The position numbers and the translations under genes are program-made. Shown here piece after piece: positions 32,038 through 42,868 of a stretch of DNA of 64,000 nucleotides. Location: assembly GCF_000003195.3 (NCBI RefSeq), contig NC_012876.2:47735276-47799275 (forward strand), written 5' to 3'. Every line of letters begins with the position of its first letter. Within the stretch, counting starts at the first letter, position 1. A model generated the notes under the pieces. It saw only the letters and a program-made list of their open reading frames with translations. It had not been told where the DNA came from and ran no database searches. Source of the stretch: Sorghum bicolor (Eukaryota > Streptophyta > Magnoliopsida > Poales > Poaceae).

Positions 32038-33210
32038 AAATCATGGATCTGGTTGGTGGGGAGTTCCTCGAGCCATCTGCGGGCGGTGTCGGAGAGGAAA
32101 AGCGGTAGCTGCCGGATGATGGCTTGATCGTCCCGTCTAGTGTCTCCCAACTTGCAGGCTAGCCAGAAGTCTGCCAGCCACAGCTCTGGCTTAGTTTCGC
32201 CGTTGTATTTAGCAATGCTGGTCGGGGGTCAAAACGGGCTGGGCAGCGCCGTGCTGCGGATCGCTCTGCTGAACACGCGAGGGCCCGGTGGTTCTGGGGC
32301 CATCCGGTCCTTGTCGCTGTCATATCGCCCGCCGCGGTAGGCGCTGTAACCGCACTCCTCTGCATCCCCATGTCGTCGGCGACAATACTCATCGATGTCG
32401 TGTCGTGCATCGTGTCGCCGCTGATTATCGACTGGGTGGTTTTGCACAGGCGTTGTCTTCTTTCCTCGAGGGGGTGTTGTTGATGGACCGACACCTCCCT
32501 TTCGTATCGGATCGGCTCGTCACGCTTCTCCGTGGCTGCCCCTTGACGTCGAGAGGCTGAGCTCTCGGCTTGCTGAGCTGCCGTCACTTGAAGCAGAGTT
32601 TGCACCTCATCTCGAATGCACCATTCTTGGGAGTTTGAGGGTTCAAGCATGTTACGTAGTAGCATGGTCGCTGCCACGACGTTCTGGCCCGCTCGGGGGA
32701 AGCGGCTGACGGGTTGTTCTGGCTACCCGTCCCCAACAATCTGTTGGTGTACTTCTCGAGCCCGTTTGCGAGCACCTCCGCCATGCGGGTATGGTTGTTC
32801 CTGCTCGAGTACCCACTCGAGCTGGGCAAGGCGCTCACGATCTTCATCAAGCTTTGCTTTGAGCTCCCATAACTGCGCAAGTTGCGCGGCTTTGTCTTCC
32901 TGAGGCGGAGGGTCGACCTGGCCGTTGTTCCTAGGTGTCCTGGGGTCCTCCCTTGCTACAGGGGCTCGGCCGCTGGCGACGACATCTTGTGTTTCGTCTA
33001 TGGTCTCCGCCTCTTCGTCGTATTGAAGCATTCCCTTGTAGGGTCGTAGCTGTCGGACTCAGAGTCGGGATCCGGCTCTGCGGCGTAGAAACATCCGCGC
33101 CCTTCTTCCGCTAGCCGTTGCCTGAGTGAGGTGATCGTGTATCACCCAGGTCCTAGGCGTCGGAGGCCTCGTACCTGGGAGAAATCCGGCAGCTCGGATG
33201 CTTGCTGTTG
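32038..33210 (-). pseudogene. gag: Element H gag, middle fragment
   Basis: Corresponds to G about 7915-9075. It contains VAATMLLRNM-like text, the RRHGDAEE block and an acidic segment with QEDKAAQLAQL and RERLAQLE, probably a coiled coil. Frames shift several times (32159-32677, 32229-32447 and 32723-33031 are in different frames). It ends on the left at the deletion junction and on the right at element A. Confidence 0.7.
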
Positions 33211-33215
33211 TGCTC
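33211..33215. other. Target duplication of element A, left copy (TGCTC)
   Basis: Identical to 49867-49871. The gag sequence of H continues directly after the right copy. Confidence 0.9.
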
Positions 33216-34313
33216 TGTTGACGGTCCTTAAGTACCAAATATAATCATCAAATAAATAAAGAAAAGGATCCAAATGCAACCAACACCTAGACTTAGGGTT
33301 TTATCTGACAGGATTCCATGAGTTTTGGTGTTTGTCTATTTCTGCAGGGGGTTATCAGCAAATATGGAGGAAAGGCCCACACGTCGGGTTTACATAGAGA
33401 TATTAATGTGCCGTGTAAATTTCTATCATCTAGAAGAGTCCAGAAGCCACGGGAATGAACGGAAGGCCGAACGGACCCGGGGGCAGGGCGCCCGCCCTCC
33501 CTACTTGGGCGCCCGCCCTAGTAAAAGCACAATCACAGAATGGAGTACACCATTACAAAGATCTCATCGAGCTGATCCAAATGCATATATTATTTGCTAT
33601 ATTTGGAGTTCGGAATCAAGAGATATTAATAAAAGGAGGACTCCACATAAAAGAGTTGCGGGATTAATTGGGCCCAAATCAGATTTTGGTCCATTAAGGC
33701 CTATGTGCCATTTAATGAGATATGGTGGAAAGTTTAATACAACATCGCCTGCTGAACCAAAAAGGCACAAAAGGAGGAGGCTATATAAGCAAGGCCCCTC
33801 GCCCCTAGAGGAGAACACATCATTATAGAGTTGAGAGGTGCCCTCGAAGGATAACCTTTTCTCTTTATAGAATTTGGGCTTAGCATCCAATGTGAGATTA
33901 GAATTAGTTCTTCTAAGTTCTTCTAGATTGAGAGAGATAGAGTGGAGGTGTAGATCGGAGGAAGCCTGGCTTGTCGGTGTCTACTCCGAGGTTGTACCTG
34001 CGGGATCAAGTCTCCTAACCCGAGGCTTGCTCCTAGGATTCTTCAGTATTTCGACTTCTAAATTCTAGTAAGTTCATTGTTCTTATTGTTCTTTGGTTTA
34101 TGAGTTTACTTTAATCTCTTCCGATTGAGTTTAGAGTAATCTTTGCTAGCGTAAACGTGGTGTTTGGGCTAGGGTACTCATAGATATCCCCTGTCTAGTT
34201 GGACCGTGGTAGTAGCGAGGAACGTGACATTTCCGAGTTACCTTTGTAGCCCACATCCCATTAGCAGGATCGATAGGTTTTATAGGTGCGGGTCGAACAT
34301 CCTTTGTGGTGTC
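33216..34313 (+). repeat. Element A 5' LTR, first part (split by B)
   Basis: Begins TGTTGACGGTCC. TATA-like TATATAAG lies at 33782-33789. The first 150-200 bases are shared with B's LTR; the rest is different. Confidence 0.9.
34309..34313. other. Target duplication of element B, left copy (GTGTC)
   Basis: Matches 42583-42587. The uninterrupted 3' LTR of A (near 49590) reads straight through this site. Confidence 0.92.
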
Positions 34314-35966
34314 TGTTGACGGTCCTTAAGTATCAAATTTAATTATCAAATAAATAAAGAAAAGGATCCAAATGAAATCAACATCTAGACTTAGGGTTTT
34401 ATCTGATAGAATTCCACGAGTTTTGGTGTTTGTCTATTTCTACAGGGAGTTATCAGGAAATACGGAAGAAAGGCCCACACGTCGGGATTACATAGAGATA
34501 TTAACGTGCCGTGCAATTATCTTACATCTAGAAGACTCCAGAAGCCACGAGACCGAAGCGGAGGCGAAACGAGGCCAGAGGCAGGGCGACCGCGCTCCTG
34601 CCCTGGGCGCCCGCCCACCTCCTGAGTCCAATCAGGACTCTGCTTTGCGGGAGATTTCCACCGACCTAAAGGATGAATCTAAACCATACAATCTATGTCG
34701 GTTTGATCCAACGGCCCTTATTCACTTGAAGGGACTATAAAACCAGACCCCCTGGCCCCTGGAGGAGAGAGCCTCTCAACCCTAATTCATTGTTCCATCA
34801 AGGGAGAATAAGCCTTTGATCAAGATTAGAGCCACCACATCAATTAGATATCTAGATTAGCATAGTTACATAGGATTAGAACTAGAAGGAGTCAATCTTC
34901 GATTGGTTTCCGGATCTGTCAAGAGGATTCTTGGTAATTCTCTAATTGTGCTTCTAATTGCTTTCTAATTATCTTTGTTCTTCAATATTATGAATATGAC
35001 TTTGTTCTACTTCAATATATTGCTTATGACTTTGCTCTACTTGCTTATATTCAAGATTATATTGTTCTTAGTTTATCATAGTTATGTACTTGGCTTAGTT
35101 AGATTTGATCTATATACATGCTTAGGATCGTATAGCGTTTATCCATCGGATCCATGGGTAAATGATAGATATTGTGTAGGCGTGGTGCTTATACCGTATT
35201 TATCTGCGATTGTACCCAATATGCCAGATCGTGGGGTGGTTCGTGATAGTGACAGCTTCATTGATTCTTATATAGTCCCCCTCTCGTGTATTGGGATGGC
35301 AGAGCAACATTATTACAGGGGAGTGATTGCTATGTTTCTCATATTCCTTGCTAATATCACTATGCATTTGCGTAGTCTTGTCTCGCAATGATTGCTAAGT
35401 ATGCTTGCACTAACTATGATAATGCTAGACTATATAGTTGAGAATAACTTAGGGAATATTCTTGTAGTTCGTTCTAATACCATGCTAATGACTTTCTAGA
35501 GTATCTAATTGAGGTGCTTATCATATTTATTATGTGGCTAGATCAGATTAGTTACCATTGTCACTAATATTATTTCATATATCTTTTATGTGACACTTAT
35601 CCCTGTATGATGAGTTAGATATAATGTTCTCAATTATACATGCAATGATAGATGCTCAATCTCATATTCTATTCTGTAATCAATATTGATGATTGATAAT
35701 CCCTTCCTAGTGGTAAAAATGTAAATAACGATACCTGGAATACTTCCCGGTTAAAATGCTGCATCGGTATTAATCTGTGCGCTTGCAGATCCCATTCATT
35801 ATTTATTTAGAAGAGCAATTGCATATTTCAATACCGCGTCTCTCATGTCATGCTGGGGATGACAACTTGGCTTAAGTGGTATGAGGGATAGGTTTGGCAT
35901 TTTTGGCACCGTTACTAGAATTAGAAAACTGTCTACTTTTGGTAGTGATGTTAAGAATACCCAACA
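34314..35966 (+). repeat. Element B 5' LTR (1653 bp)
   Basis: TGTTGACGG...ACCCAACA. TATAAAA lies at 34736-34742. A 138-codon open frame (34975-35391), hydrophobic at its start, lies downstream and is also open in the 3' LTR. Confidence 0.93.
34736..34742 (+). promoter_or_regulatory. TATA box of element B LTR
   Basis: TATAAAA, repeated at 41352-41358 in the 3' LTR. A has TATATAAG at 33782 and CATATAAG at 49062. In C the same position reads TATATAAG on the minus strand (52408-52415). Confidence 0.6.
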
Positions 35967-35974
35967 AGCATTTT

Positions 35975-35992
35975 TGGCGCCGTTGCCGGGGA
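35975..35992 (+). other. Element B primer binding site (tRNA-Asp type)
   Basis: TGGCGCCGTTGCCGGGGA, eight bases after the LTR, the sequence typical of Athila-lineage elements. Confidence 0.85.
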
Positions 35993-36126
35993 AGGTTGAT
36001 TACTAATCAGGAATGGAATAAAATATTTTGAGTTATCATTCGCATCACTAATATGATTGAGCTTATCTATTCTCTCATACAGTTTTACCCCGATATTTTT
36101 CTATTTTATCTTATGCAGGGGAATGT

Positions 36127-36324
36127 ATGAATAGAAGACATCTTCCAGGAAATTTTGTTGACAATCCCGAAGCATTATTCAAGAAGACGAGAACCAAGCT
36201 AAAGAAATCATCAACACTTCAGCAAGTTCGAAGCCATGGCGAACAAATCAATCCGCGAGTTCTCAGCTCCCACTACGGACAACATCCGCACTGGACCTGC
36301 TGCAGAGATCGATGGCAATTTTGA
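36127..36324 (+). other. Short frame overlapping the start of B gag
   Basis: A 65-codon frame starting at a true ATG, with DNPEALFKKTRTKLKK, overlaps the gag start in another frame. Gag proteins of this lineage often have a comparable basic N-terminal leader, so it may be the displaced true N-terminus (a frameshift), or an upstream ORF. Confidence 0.35.
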
Positions 36325-38536
36325 GCTCAAGCCTGGACTTATCAACATGGTGCAATCCAACCAGTTCTGTGGGAAGGCACACGAAGACGCTAGTGCTCAT
36401 TTACAACACTTCCTGGAGATTTGCAACACATTCACCATATCAGGAGTTTCCAAAGATGCTATACTACTTCGCCTCTTCCCATTCTCACTGTTAGGAAGAG
36501 CGAAGCAGTGGTTCTACGCTACAAAGGAGAAGAATACTACGTGGGCACTCTGCTCAACAAACTTCCTGGCTAAGTTCTTTCCCATGGGCAAGACCAATGC
36601 TCTCCGTGGGAAGATTACAAGTTTTCAGCAACAAAATGATGAATCTGTTCCAGAAGCATGGGAGCGCTTTCAAGACTACATCCTAGAATGTCCCCATCAT
36701 GGAACGGAGAGTTGGCTATTGATGCAGACGTTTTATCATGGACTCGGCAACAGTGCCCGAGAGACCATGGATGCTGCAGCTGGAGGAGCATTCTTATCAC
36801 TTACTATACCACAAGCCATAGCTCTTGTAGAGAAGATGGCGTCCAACCAAAGCTGGAATGAAGAGAGGACCAAGACACGCAAGAGAGGTGGAGGTATGCA
36901 TCAGCTGAAAGAGGTAGACATGCTGTCTGCAAAGCTAGACCTGCTCATGAAGAAGCTCGACGATAGAGCTGGAGATAAGAAAGAAGATATGCACATCTAC
37001 GACTCTCACATGACTTGTGAGGAGTGTGGAGACACTGGACACTCAGGCAATCACTGCCCTGAGATACTTGAGGATGTGAACTACATCAACAACAACAACA
37101 ACTACTACTACTACTACAACCGTCCTCAACAAAATCAAGGTTGGAATCAACAGAGGCCTAACTACTCAGGTAATTATCAAGGTAACAATTCTTACAACAA
37201 TAATAATAATTTTCCACCTTTGAGAGAGTTAGTGTCTAATCAAGGAAAGCTAATGGATAACCTATCTAAGAAATTGGAATCTAATGATAAAATGCTAGAA
37301 AATATAAATAATAGAATGGATAATTTCTCTACTGCCATCAAGAATCAAATTAGCTTCAATAAAATGATTGAATCTCAGTTAAATCAAATTGCTGCTGCTG
37401 TTCCTGCTACTAACCCCGGTATACCATCACAACCGGAAGGATTAGAATCTGCAAATCTTGTAGACATGTTTGATGCAGGTAATTGGAGTAACCCCGTCAA
37501 TGAATTCTCTACTGACCTTCTGCCGGTCAAGAGAGGCGATCCAGGACGCCGCGTCATCCCGATCTCCATCGGCATGGTGAACGTCCCAGAAGCACTCTGT
37601 GACTTTGGCTCCAGTGTCAACATTATACCCAGGGTACTCTACGAAAAATTCTTTACATATCCTTTATTAGAAACAACCATGTGTTTGCAGTTTGCAGATC
37701 AGACGATAACTTTTCCAAAAGGAATAGTGAAGAACCTTTGTGTCCGAGTTGGTACCTTATATGCCCCAGCAGACTTCGTAGTGGTAGGGACCGGAAATGA
37801 TGAGAGAGCACCCATCATCTTAGGGAGGCCATTCTTGAACACCACGGGAGCTATCATCTACGCCAGTGCTGCCAAGATCAGTTTCTACGTCAAAGGGAGG
37901 AAGGAGACATTTTTCTTCAAGAACAAGACTACACAAATTCCAGATCAATCCAGACGTGAATCAAGGAAGAGGACCAACAGGAGGAACAGGAACAAGCAAG
38001 TGTGGACCGAGTCAGCTAAGATGGTCACTGTAGTTCATGGAGGCCAAGATCACCAACTTAAGTCACCGCTTTTGACCAAGAAGGACGACCTAGGAATGCC
38101 AAGCATTTACTGCTCCATAAATGGATACAATTTCTACAAGACATTTTGTGACACCGGATCGGGCGTCAACATAATGGCCGCAGTCACCTATCGGCTCTTG
38201 TTCGGGACCATGCCACTAAGACCAACATACATTCAGCTCCAGATGGCAGATCAGACATTTCGAGAAGTTAAAGGAATAGTAACTAATGTCCCAGTCAAAA
38301 TAGACGATCACTTTGTCTACACAGACTTTCAGGTTATTGACATGGGAGAAGATGAGTACGATCCACCCATCATCCTTGGAAGACCGTTCCTCAGCACCGT
38401 TAAAGCAATTATCTACATTGGAACCGGAGAAGTCCATATGCACTTCTCCTCAGAGAAGGTACGCCGTTATTTTACTGACCCTAACTATATAGTTGAAGAA
38501 TCTAAGCAGGTCAGAAAGAGACGCAACCGCAACTAG
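36236..38536 (+). CDS. gag-pro: Element B gag with two tandem retropepsin-like domains
   Basis: A 766-residue protein. Residues about 30-200 are an Athila-type capsid. Residues 261-274 are a zinc knuckle, C-x2-C-x4-H-x4-C (CEECGDTGHSGNHC). Residues about 283-325 are rich in N, Y and Q. Residues about 330-390 look like a coiled coil. Then come two protease-like domains: the first has CDFGSSVNIIP (aspartate at 456) and ILGRPFLNT near 529; the second has CDTGSGVNIMA (aspartate at 639) and ILGRPFLST near 714. A basic linker (RKRTNRRNRNKQ) separates them. The end is TAG at 38534-38536, where A has CAG; beyond it the same frame stays open to TAA at 38732-38734, so the ancestral protein was about 65 residues longer. 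I chose the ATG at 36236 because homology to Athila gag begins there. Confidence 0.9.
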   Translation: MANKSIREFSAPTTDNIRTGPAAEIDGNFELKPGLINMVQSNQFCGKAHEDASAHLQHFLEICNTFTISGVSKDAILLRLFPFSLLGRAKQWFYATKEKNTTWALCSTNFLAKFFPMGKTNALRGKITSFQQQNDESVPEAWERFQDYILECPHHGTESWLLMQTFYHGLGNSARETMDAAAGGAFLSLTIPQAIALVEKMASNQSWNEERTKTRKRGGGMHQLKEVDMLSAKLDLLMKKLDDRAGDKKEDMHIYDSHMTCEECGDTGHSGNHCPEILEDVNYINNNNNYYYYYNRPQQNQGWNQQRPNYSGNYQGNNSYNNNNNFPPLRELVSNQGKLMDNLSKKLESNDKMLENINNRMDNFSTAIKNQISFNKMIESQLNQIAAAVPATNPGIPSQPEGLESANLVDMFDAGNWSNPVNEFSTDLLPVKRGDPGRRVIPISIGMVNVPEALCDFGSSVNIIPRVLYEKFFTYPLLETTMCLQFADQTITFPKGIVKNLCVRVGTLYAPADFVVVGTGNDERAPIILGRPFLNTTGAIIYASAAKISFYVKGRKETFFFKNKTTQIPDQSRRESRKRTNRRNRNKQVWTESAKMVTVVHGGQDHQLKSPLLTKKDDLGMPSIYCSINGYNFYKTFCDTGSGVNIMAAVTYRLLFGTMPLRPTYIQLQMADQTFREVKGIVTNVPVKIDDHFVYTDFQVIDMGEDEYDPPIILGRPFLSTVKAIIYIGTGEVHMHFSSEKVRRYFTDPNYIVEESKQVRKRRNRN

Positions 38537-40891
38537 AGGAGGCAAATCATCAAGGACGGATGGGCAGACTATGAAGGAGAAGTTGTAAGGTCAGAAGATG
38601 TAGAGTTTAAACAGAATTATCCAGAAGAGACTGAAGCACCAAGTCAGGTGTGGAAAATGAAGATAACTATACATGAAGAGGAGGCGCCGCCGGAAGTGCC
38701 GACTACGCCACCCGACGAACCTCAGGACGATTAAAGAAAATGGAGAGTCCCGTTCGGAGGACTTAAAAACACCGAACGCCTTGCCAAGAGGTAAACTTGG
38801 TAGTTATCCTTTCCCTCTTAAATTATTTAAAATAGTTTACTTAATTAATCATGTTCGTACTATCTTAAAAAGAAAATAAAATATGAAAAAATAAAGTAAG
38901 CCCCATGTGAGTATGCGAGTGGCATAAAACCCATAAGTACACTCACTGTGGTGGCATAAAAATAAAATAAAAATTCCTTTTCTGCATTATAAAATAAAAA
39001 TATAAAAACAGAGAGTAATAATTATTAAGGAGTCTCAAGATAATAAAGGCTAGATATTTATGCTAACACTTAATCAGTTCCACAAGCTTTGTTGTCTATT
39101 TGAGCTCCACAGAATTTAAGAGTCAAGAAGACTAGTAGACGGAGGACATTCTAATCGCTGTCAGAATGCTGCTGACTTTCAAGTACACCTCTGCCACCTG
39201 CTAGCTACATCAAGAGAAATTACGTCAAAATTCAGCTTGGGGGAGAGCACCCCCATTTATCTCGATAAGTATTTCTATCTATCTATCTATCTTTATACTC
39301 ATATTATTTTAGAATATAAATATACATAACTATGAAAAAACCAAATAAAGATTTTATGCTTATTTATATATCTTTTGCTTAGTGTGTTTAATAAATAAAT
39401 AAAGTGGCTATGCTAATCTGTATCTAAATAAAACTTAATCATGGATATGATGAATAGTTGCTCTGCCTAATTTGCCCATTTTAAATTCTCTCTCAAGTTT
39501 AGATATAACTGTTATAATTTAAAGCTTGCTCTAGACCTAAACTTGTGTGATAAAAACTTGATCTGAAGTCTAAGTTGTTAACGAATACGATATGGGAAGG
39601 TTGAGCTGCTGTTTATCTGTTCCTAGAGATGCTAGAATTCTGGAGAATTTTATCTTTGAAAATCTTTAAAATGTTGCATGATGAGTTCCTGTATGATGAC
39701 AGTTTAAATTCCTACCACAGCCATATATACATGCTTGCTAGACTTTGAGCCACACATTTACTATTTACTGCTTATGAGCATTGAGTGTGGTCAAGCTGTG
39801 TAGACCCTTAGGAGCTTGTCATGTGGTTAAATCAAGATTTCACTTGCACGTTCACTCATATATGCTACTTCTACTCCGGAAGTACCATCCACATATATCC
39901 ATCCATTTCCATCTCCAGAACCACCTAAAAATATTCTACTCCTAATCCGGGAGAGAATAACCAAAAATATTTCTGTTTTCCCTTGTGAAATAAATGCTCA
40001 AGTTATCTTGTTACTACCACTTGCTATATTATCTCATGAGATGAGTGCTCTAAAAAAAAGAGAGAGAAATACGAGAAAATAAAAAGGAGCAAGTGCTCGG
40101 AACCTCGAAAGAAAAGAGAAAGTGAGACGAGAGGTAAAAATGGACAAGTGTCCGACGGTAGAATTAGGGGTGCAAGATACCCACCTGAGAGAAAAGAAAA
40201 AAATATATATATAGAGCATCTCAGTCTCCTCATAAAGTTTCAAAAAGCAAGAAAGGTATGTTTCCCCTCAAAGAGCAAAGTAGAATTAGACTTCCACAAC
40301 CATTGTTTTCACCATTGTTATCACCATCATCACCATACATCATTCATTCGCCACACATGCACATCTTGATTAAACTTATTGGCTTGTTACTTTGGATCCA
40401 TGGTTTGACTATGCAATAAATGTCTTGTAAGTATGTATACTTTATCTCCCACCTATGAGCTCCAGATATTAAAGCCTTATTAGAGTAGGGTGAGAGAGAA
40501 GGCAATGTCACTATGCCTTATACCACAAATACTACATATCTTGAGAGAAGGCATATACCATCACTGCCTTGGTAAGGATCCAGAAATACCACAAAAGAGA
40601 CATTTAGAGAGTCATACAAGGAATCTCTGAGTTTTATTTGAAAATCTGCAAAACCCCCAGAGCTATAGCTGATCAAGAATAAGAGACATAGCACTTGACT
40701 AAGACTGTTCTATCTTTTAATCACTCAAGACAGAAGTGACAGTTACAAGTCCCATAGTGGAGGTAAAGTAAGTAAGTTTGAAGTCTTGACAGTTTACTCT
40801 AACTCAGAGATGAGATCTTATTTAAAAAGCATGTGTACCGTCAAATTTTTGAAGATATTGCAACAACTTATGATCCATAGCTGAGTCTATC

Positions 40892-40911
40892 CTTGCTCAG
40901 GGACGAGCAAG
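40892..40911 (+). other. Hairpin before the B polypurine tract
   Basis: CTTGCTC, loop AGGGAC, GAGCAAG: a perfect 7-bp stem ending six bases before the tract. C has the same hairpin at 52821-52840. In A the right arm and the tract are missing. Confidence 0.7.
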
Positions 40912-40917
40912 AGGTAA

Positions 40918-40930
40918 GTTTGGGGGAGTT
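40918..40930 (+). other. Element B polypurine tract
   Basis: GTTTGGGGGAGTT directly before the 3' LTR TGTTGACGG. Confidence 0.75.
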
Positions 40931-42582
40931 TGTTGACGGACCTTAAGTATCAAATTTAATTATCAAATAAATAAAGAAAAGGATCCAAATGAAATCAACA
41001 TCTAGACTTAGGGTTTTATCTGACAGAATTCCACGAGTTTTGTGTTTGTCTATTTCTGCAGGGAGTTATCAGGAAATACGAAAGAAAGGCCCACATGTCG
41101 GGATTACATAGAGATATTAACATGCCGCGCAATTATCTTACATCTAGAAGACTCCAGAAGCCACGAGACCGAAGCGGAGGCGAAACGGGGCCAGAGGCAG
41201 GGCGCCCGCCCTCCTGCCCTGGGCGCTCGCCCACCTCCTGAGTCCAATCAGGACTCTGCTTTGCGGGAGATTTCCACCAACCTAAAGGATGAATCTAAAC
41301 CATACAATCTATGTCGGTTTGATCCAACGGCCCATATTCACTTGAAGGGACTATAAAACCAGACCCCCTGGGCCCTAGAGGAGAGAGCCTCTCAACCCTA
41401 ATTCATTGTTCCATCAAGGGAGAAGAAGCCTTTGATCAAGATTAGAGCCACCACATCAATTAGATATCTAGATTAGCATAGCTACATAGGATTAGAACTA
41501 GAAGGAGTCAATCTTCGATTGGTTTCCGGATCTGTCAAGAGGATTCTTGGTAATTCTCTAATTGTGCTTCTAATTGCTTTCTAATTATCTTTGTTCTTCA
41601 ATATTATGAATATGACTTTGTTCTACTTCAATATATTGCTTATGACTTTGCTCTACTTGCTTATATTCAAGATTATATTGTTCTTAGTTTATCATAGTTA
41701 TGTACTTGGCTTAGTTAGATTCGATCTATATACATGCTTAGGATCGTATAGTATTTATCCATCGGATCCATGGGTAAATGATAGATATTGTGTAGGCGTG
41801 GTGCTTATACCGTACTTATCTGCGATTGTACCCAATATGCCAGATCGTGGGGTGGTTCGTGATAGTGACAGCTTCATTGATTCTTATATAGTCCCCCTCT
41901 CGTGTATTGGGATGGCAGAGCAACATTATTACAGGGGAGTGATTGCTATGTTTCTCATATTCCTTGCTAATATCACTATGCATGGGCGTAGTCTTGTCTC
42001 GCAATGATTGCTAAGTATGCTTGCACTAACTATGATAATGCTAGACTATATAGTTGAGAATAACTTAGGGAATATTCTTGTAGTTCGTTCTAATACCATG
42101 CTAATGACTTTCTAGAGTATCTAATTGAGGTGCTTATCATATTTATTATGTGGCTAGATCAGATTAGTTATCCTTGTCACTATTATTATTTCATATATCT
42201 TTTATGTGACACTTATCCCTGTATGAAGAGTTAGATATAATGTTCTCAATTATACATGCAATGATAGATGCTCAATCTCATATTCTATTCTGTAATCAAT
42301 ATTGATGATTGCTAATCCCTTCCCAGTGGTAAAAAAATAAATAACGATACCTGGAATACTTCCCGGTTAAAATGCTGCATCGGTATTAATCTATGCGCTT
42401 GCAGATCCCATTCATTATTTATTTAGAAGAGTAATTGCATATTTCAATACCGCGTCTCTCATGTCATGCTGGGGATGACAACTCGGCTTAAGTGGTATGA
42501 GGGATAGGTTTGGCATTTTTGGCACCGTTACTAGAATTAGAAATCTGTCTACTTTTGGTAGTGATGTTAAGAATACCGAACA
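40931..42582 (+). repeat. Element B 3' LTR (1652 bp)
   Basis: TGTTGACGG...TACCGAACA, near-identical to 34314-35966. Confidence 0.93.
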
Positions 42583-42587
42583 GTGTC
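42583..42587. other. Target duplication of element B, right copy (GTGTC)
   Basis: Pairs with 34309-34313. Confidence 0.92.
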
Positions 42588-42860
42588 TAGATTCTGTGAG
42601 CCTCCCCAATAGAACAGTAGATCATCCTTACCAAGGTTAGAACGAGAGTGCGGTTGTAGTCTTCTCTATACATCGCTCACATCGAATCACATTGTTTGTA
42701 GCCTAAAGGGTAGTAGCAATAGATTTGGTTAGTCAAATGCACGCTTTCTCCTAGTGGTAAAAATATAAATATGATACTCTAGATAACCTCCCGGGTGAAG
42801 TGCTCACCGATATCCGTGCGCTTGCGGATCATTTCCTGATGGCGTTACCAAATATCAACA
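42588..42860 (+). repeat. Element A 5' LTR, second part
   Basis: Continues the LTR interrupted at 34313 and ends ATATCAACA. Matches 49594-49866 of the 3' LTR. Confidence 0.9.
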
Positions 42861-42868
42861 AGCATTTC

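Larger units (their letters stand above)
38537..40930 (+). other. Element B 3' non-coding region
   Basis: After the short frame extension to 38734 there is no supported ORF; the reverse transcriptase expected here is absent. Landmarks: an internal polypurine-like tract with a perfect 6-bp stem at 39238-39255, a purine-rich stretch near 40050-40130, a TA run at 40204-40213, a hairpin at 40892-40911 and the polypurine tract at 40918-40930. Much of it is shared with A (46320-48490) and, reversed, with C (52802-54747). Confidence 0.7.
34314..42582 (+). mobile_element. Element B: Athila-like gag-protease element without reverse transcriptase
   Basis: A complete insertion of 8269 bp with LTRs 34314-35966 and 40931-42582, flanked by GTGTC. 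It has a tRNA-Asp-type primer site, one long gag-protease frame (36236-38536), about 2.2 kb of non-coding sequence, a hairpin and a polypurine tract. The gag resembles the Athila lineage (LINMVQSNQFCGKAHEDASA and LLRLFPFSLLGRAKQWFY). No reverse transcriptase, RNase H or integrase motif exists in any frame. By eye the LTRs differ by about 2%, so it is the youngest complete insertion in the window. Movement must have relied on another element's enzymes. Confidence 0.92.

Noticed and set aside
34975..35391. Hydrophobic LTR frame as a genuine membrane protein gene
   Set aside because: It lies wholly inside an LTR, is AT-rich, and has no independent evidence of coding. Kept only as an observation.
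37088..37130. AAC/TAC triplet runs as a CRISPR-like or satellite array
   Set aside because: A simple coding microsatellite for the N/Y-rich segment of gag; no spacer structure.
38735..40900. Degraded reverse transcriptase in element B
   Set aside because: I looked for YxDD, FLDAYSGY-like and TDNG-like motifs in all frames and found none; the AT-rich sequence is conserved as non-coding in A and C.
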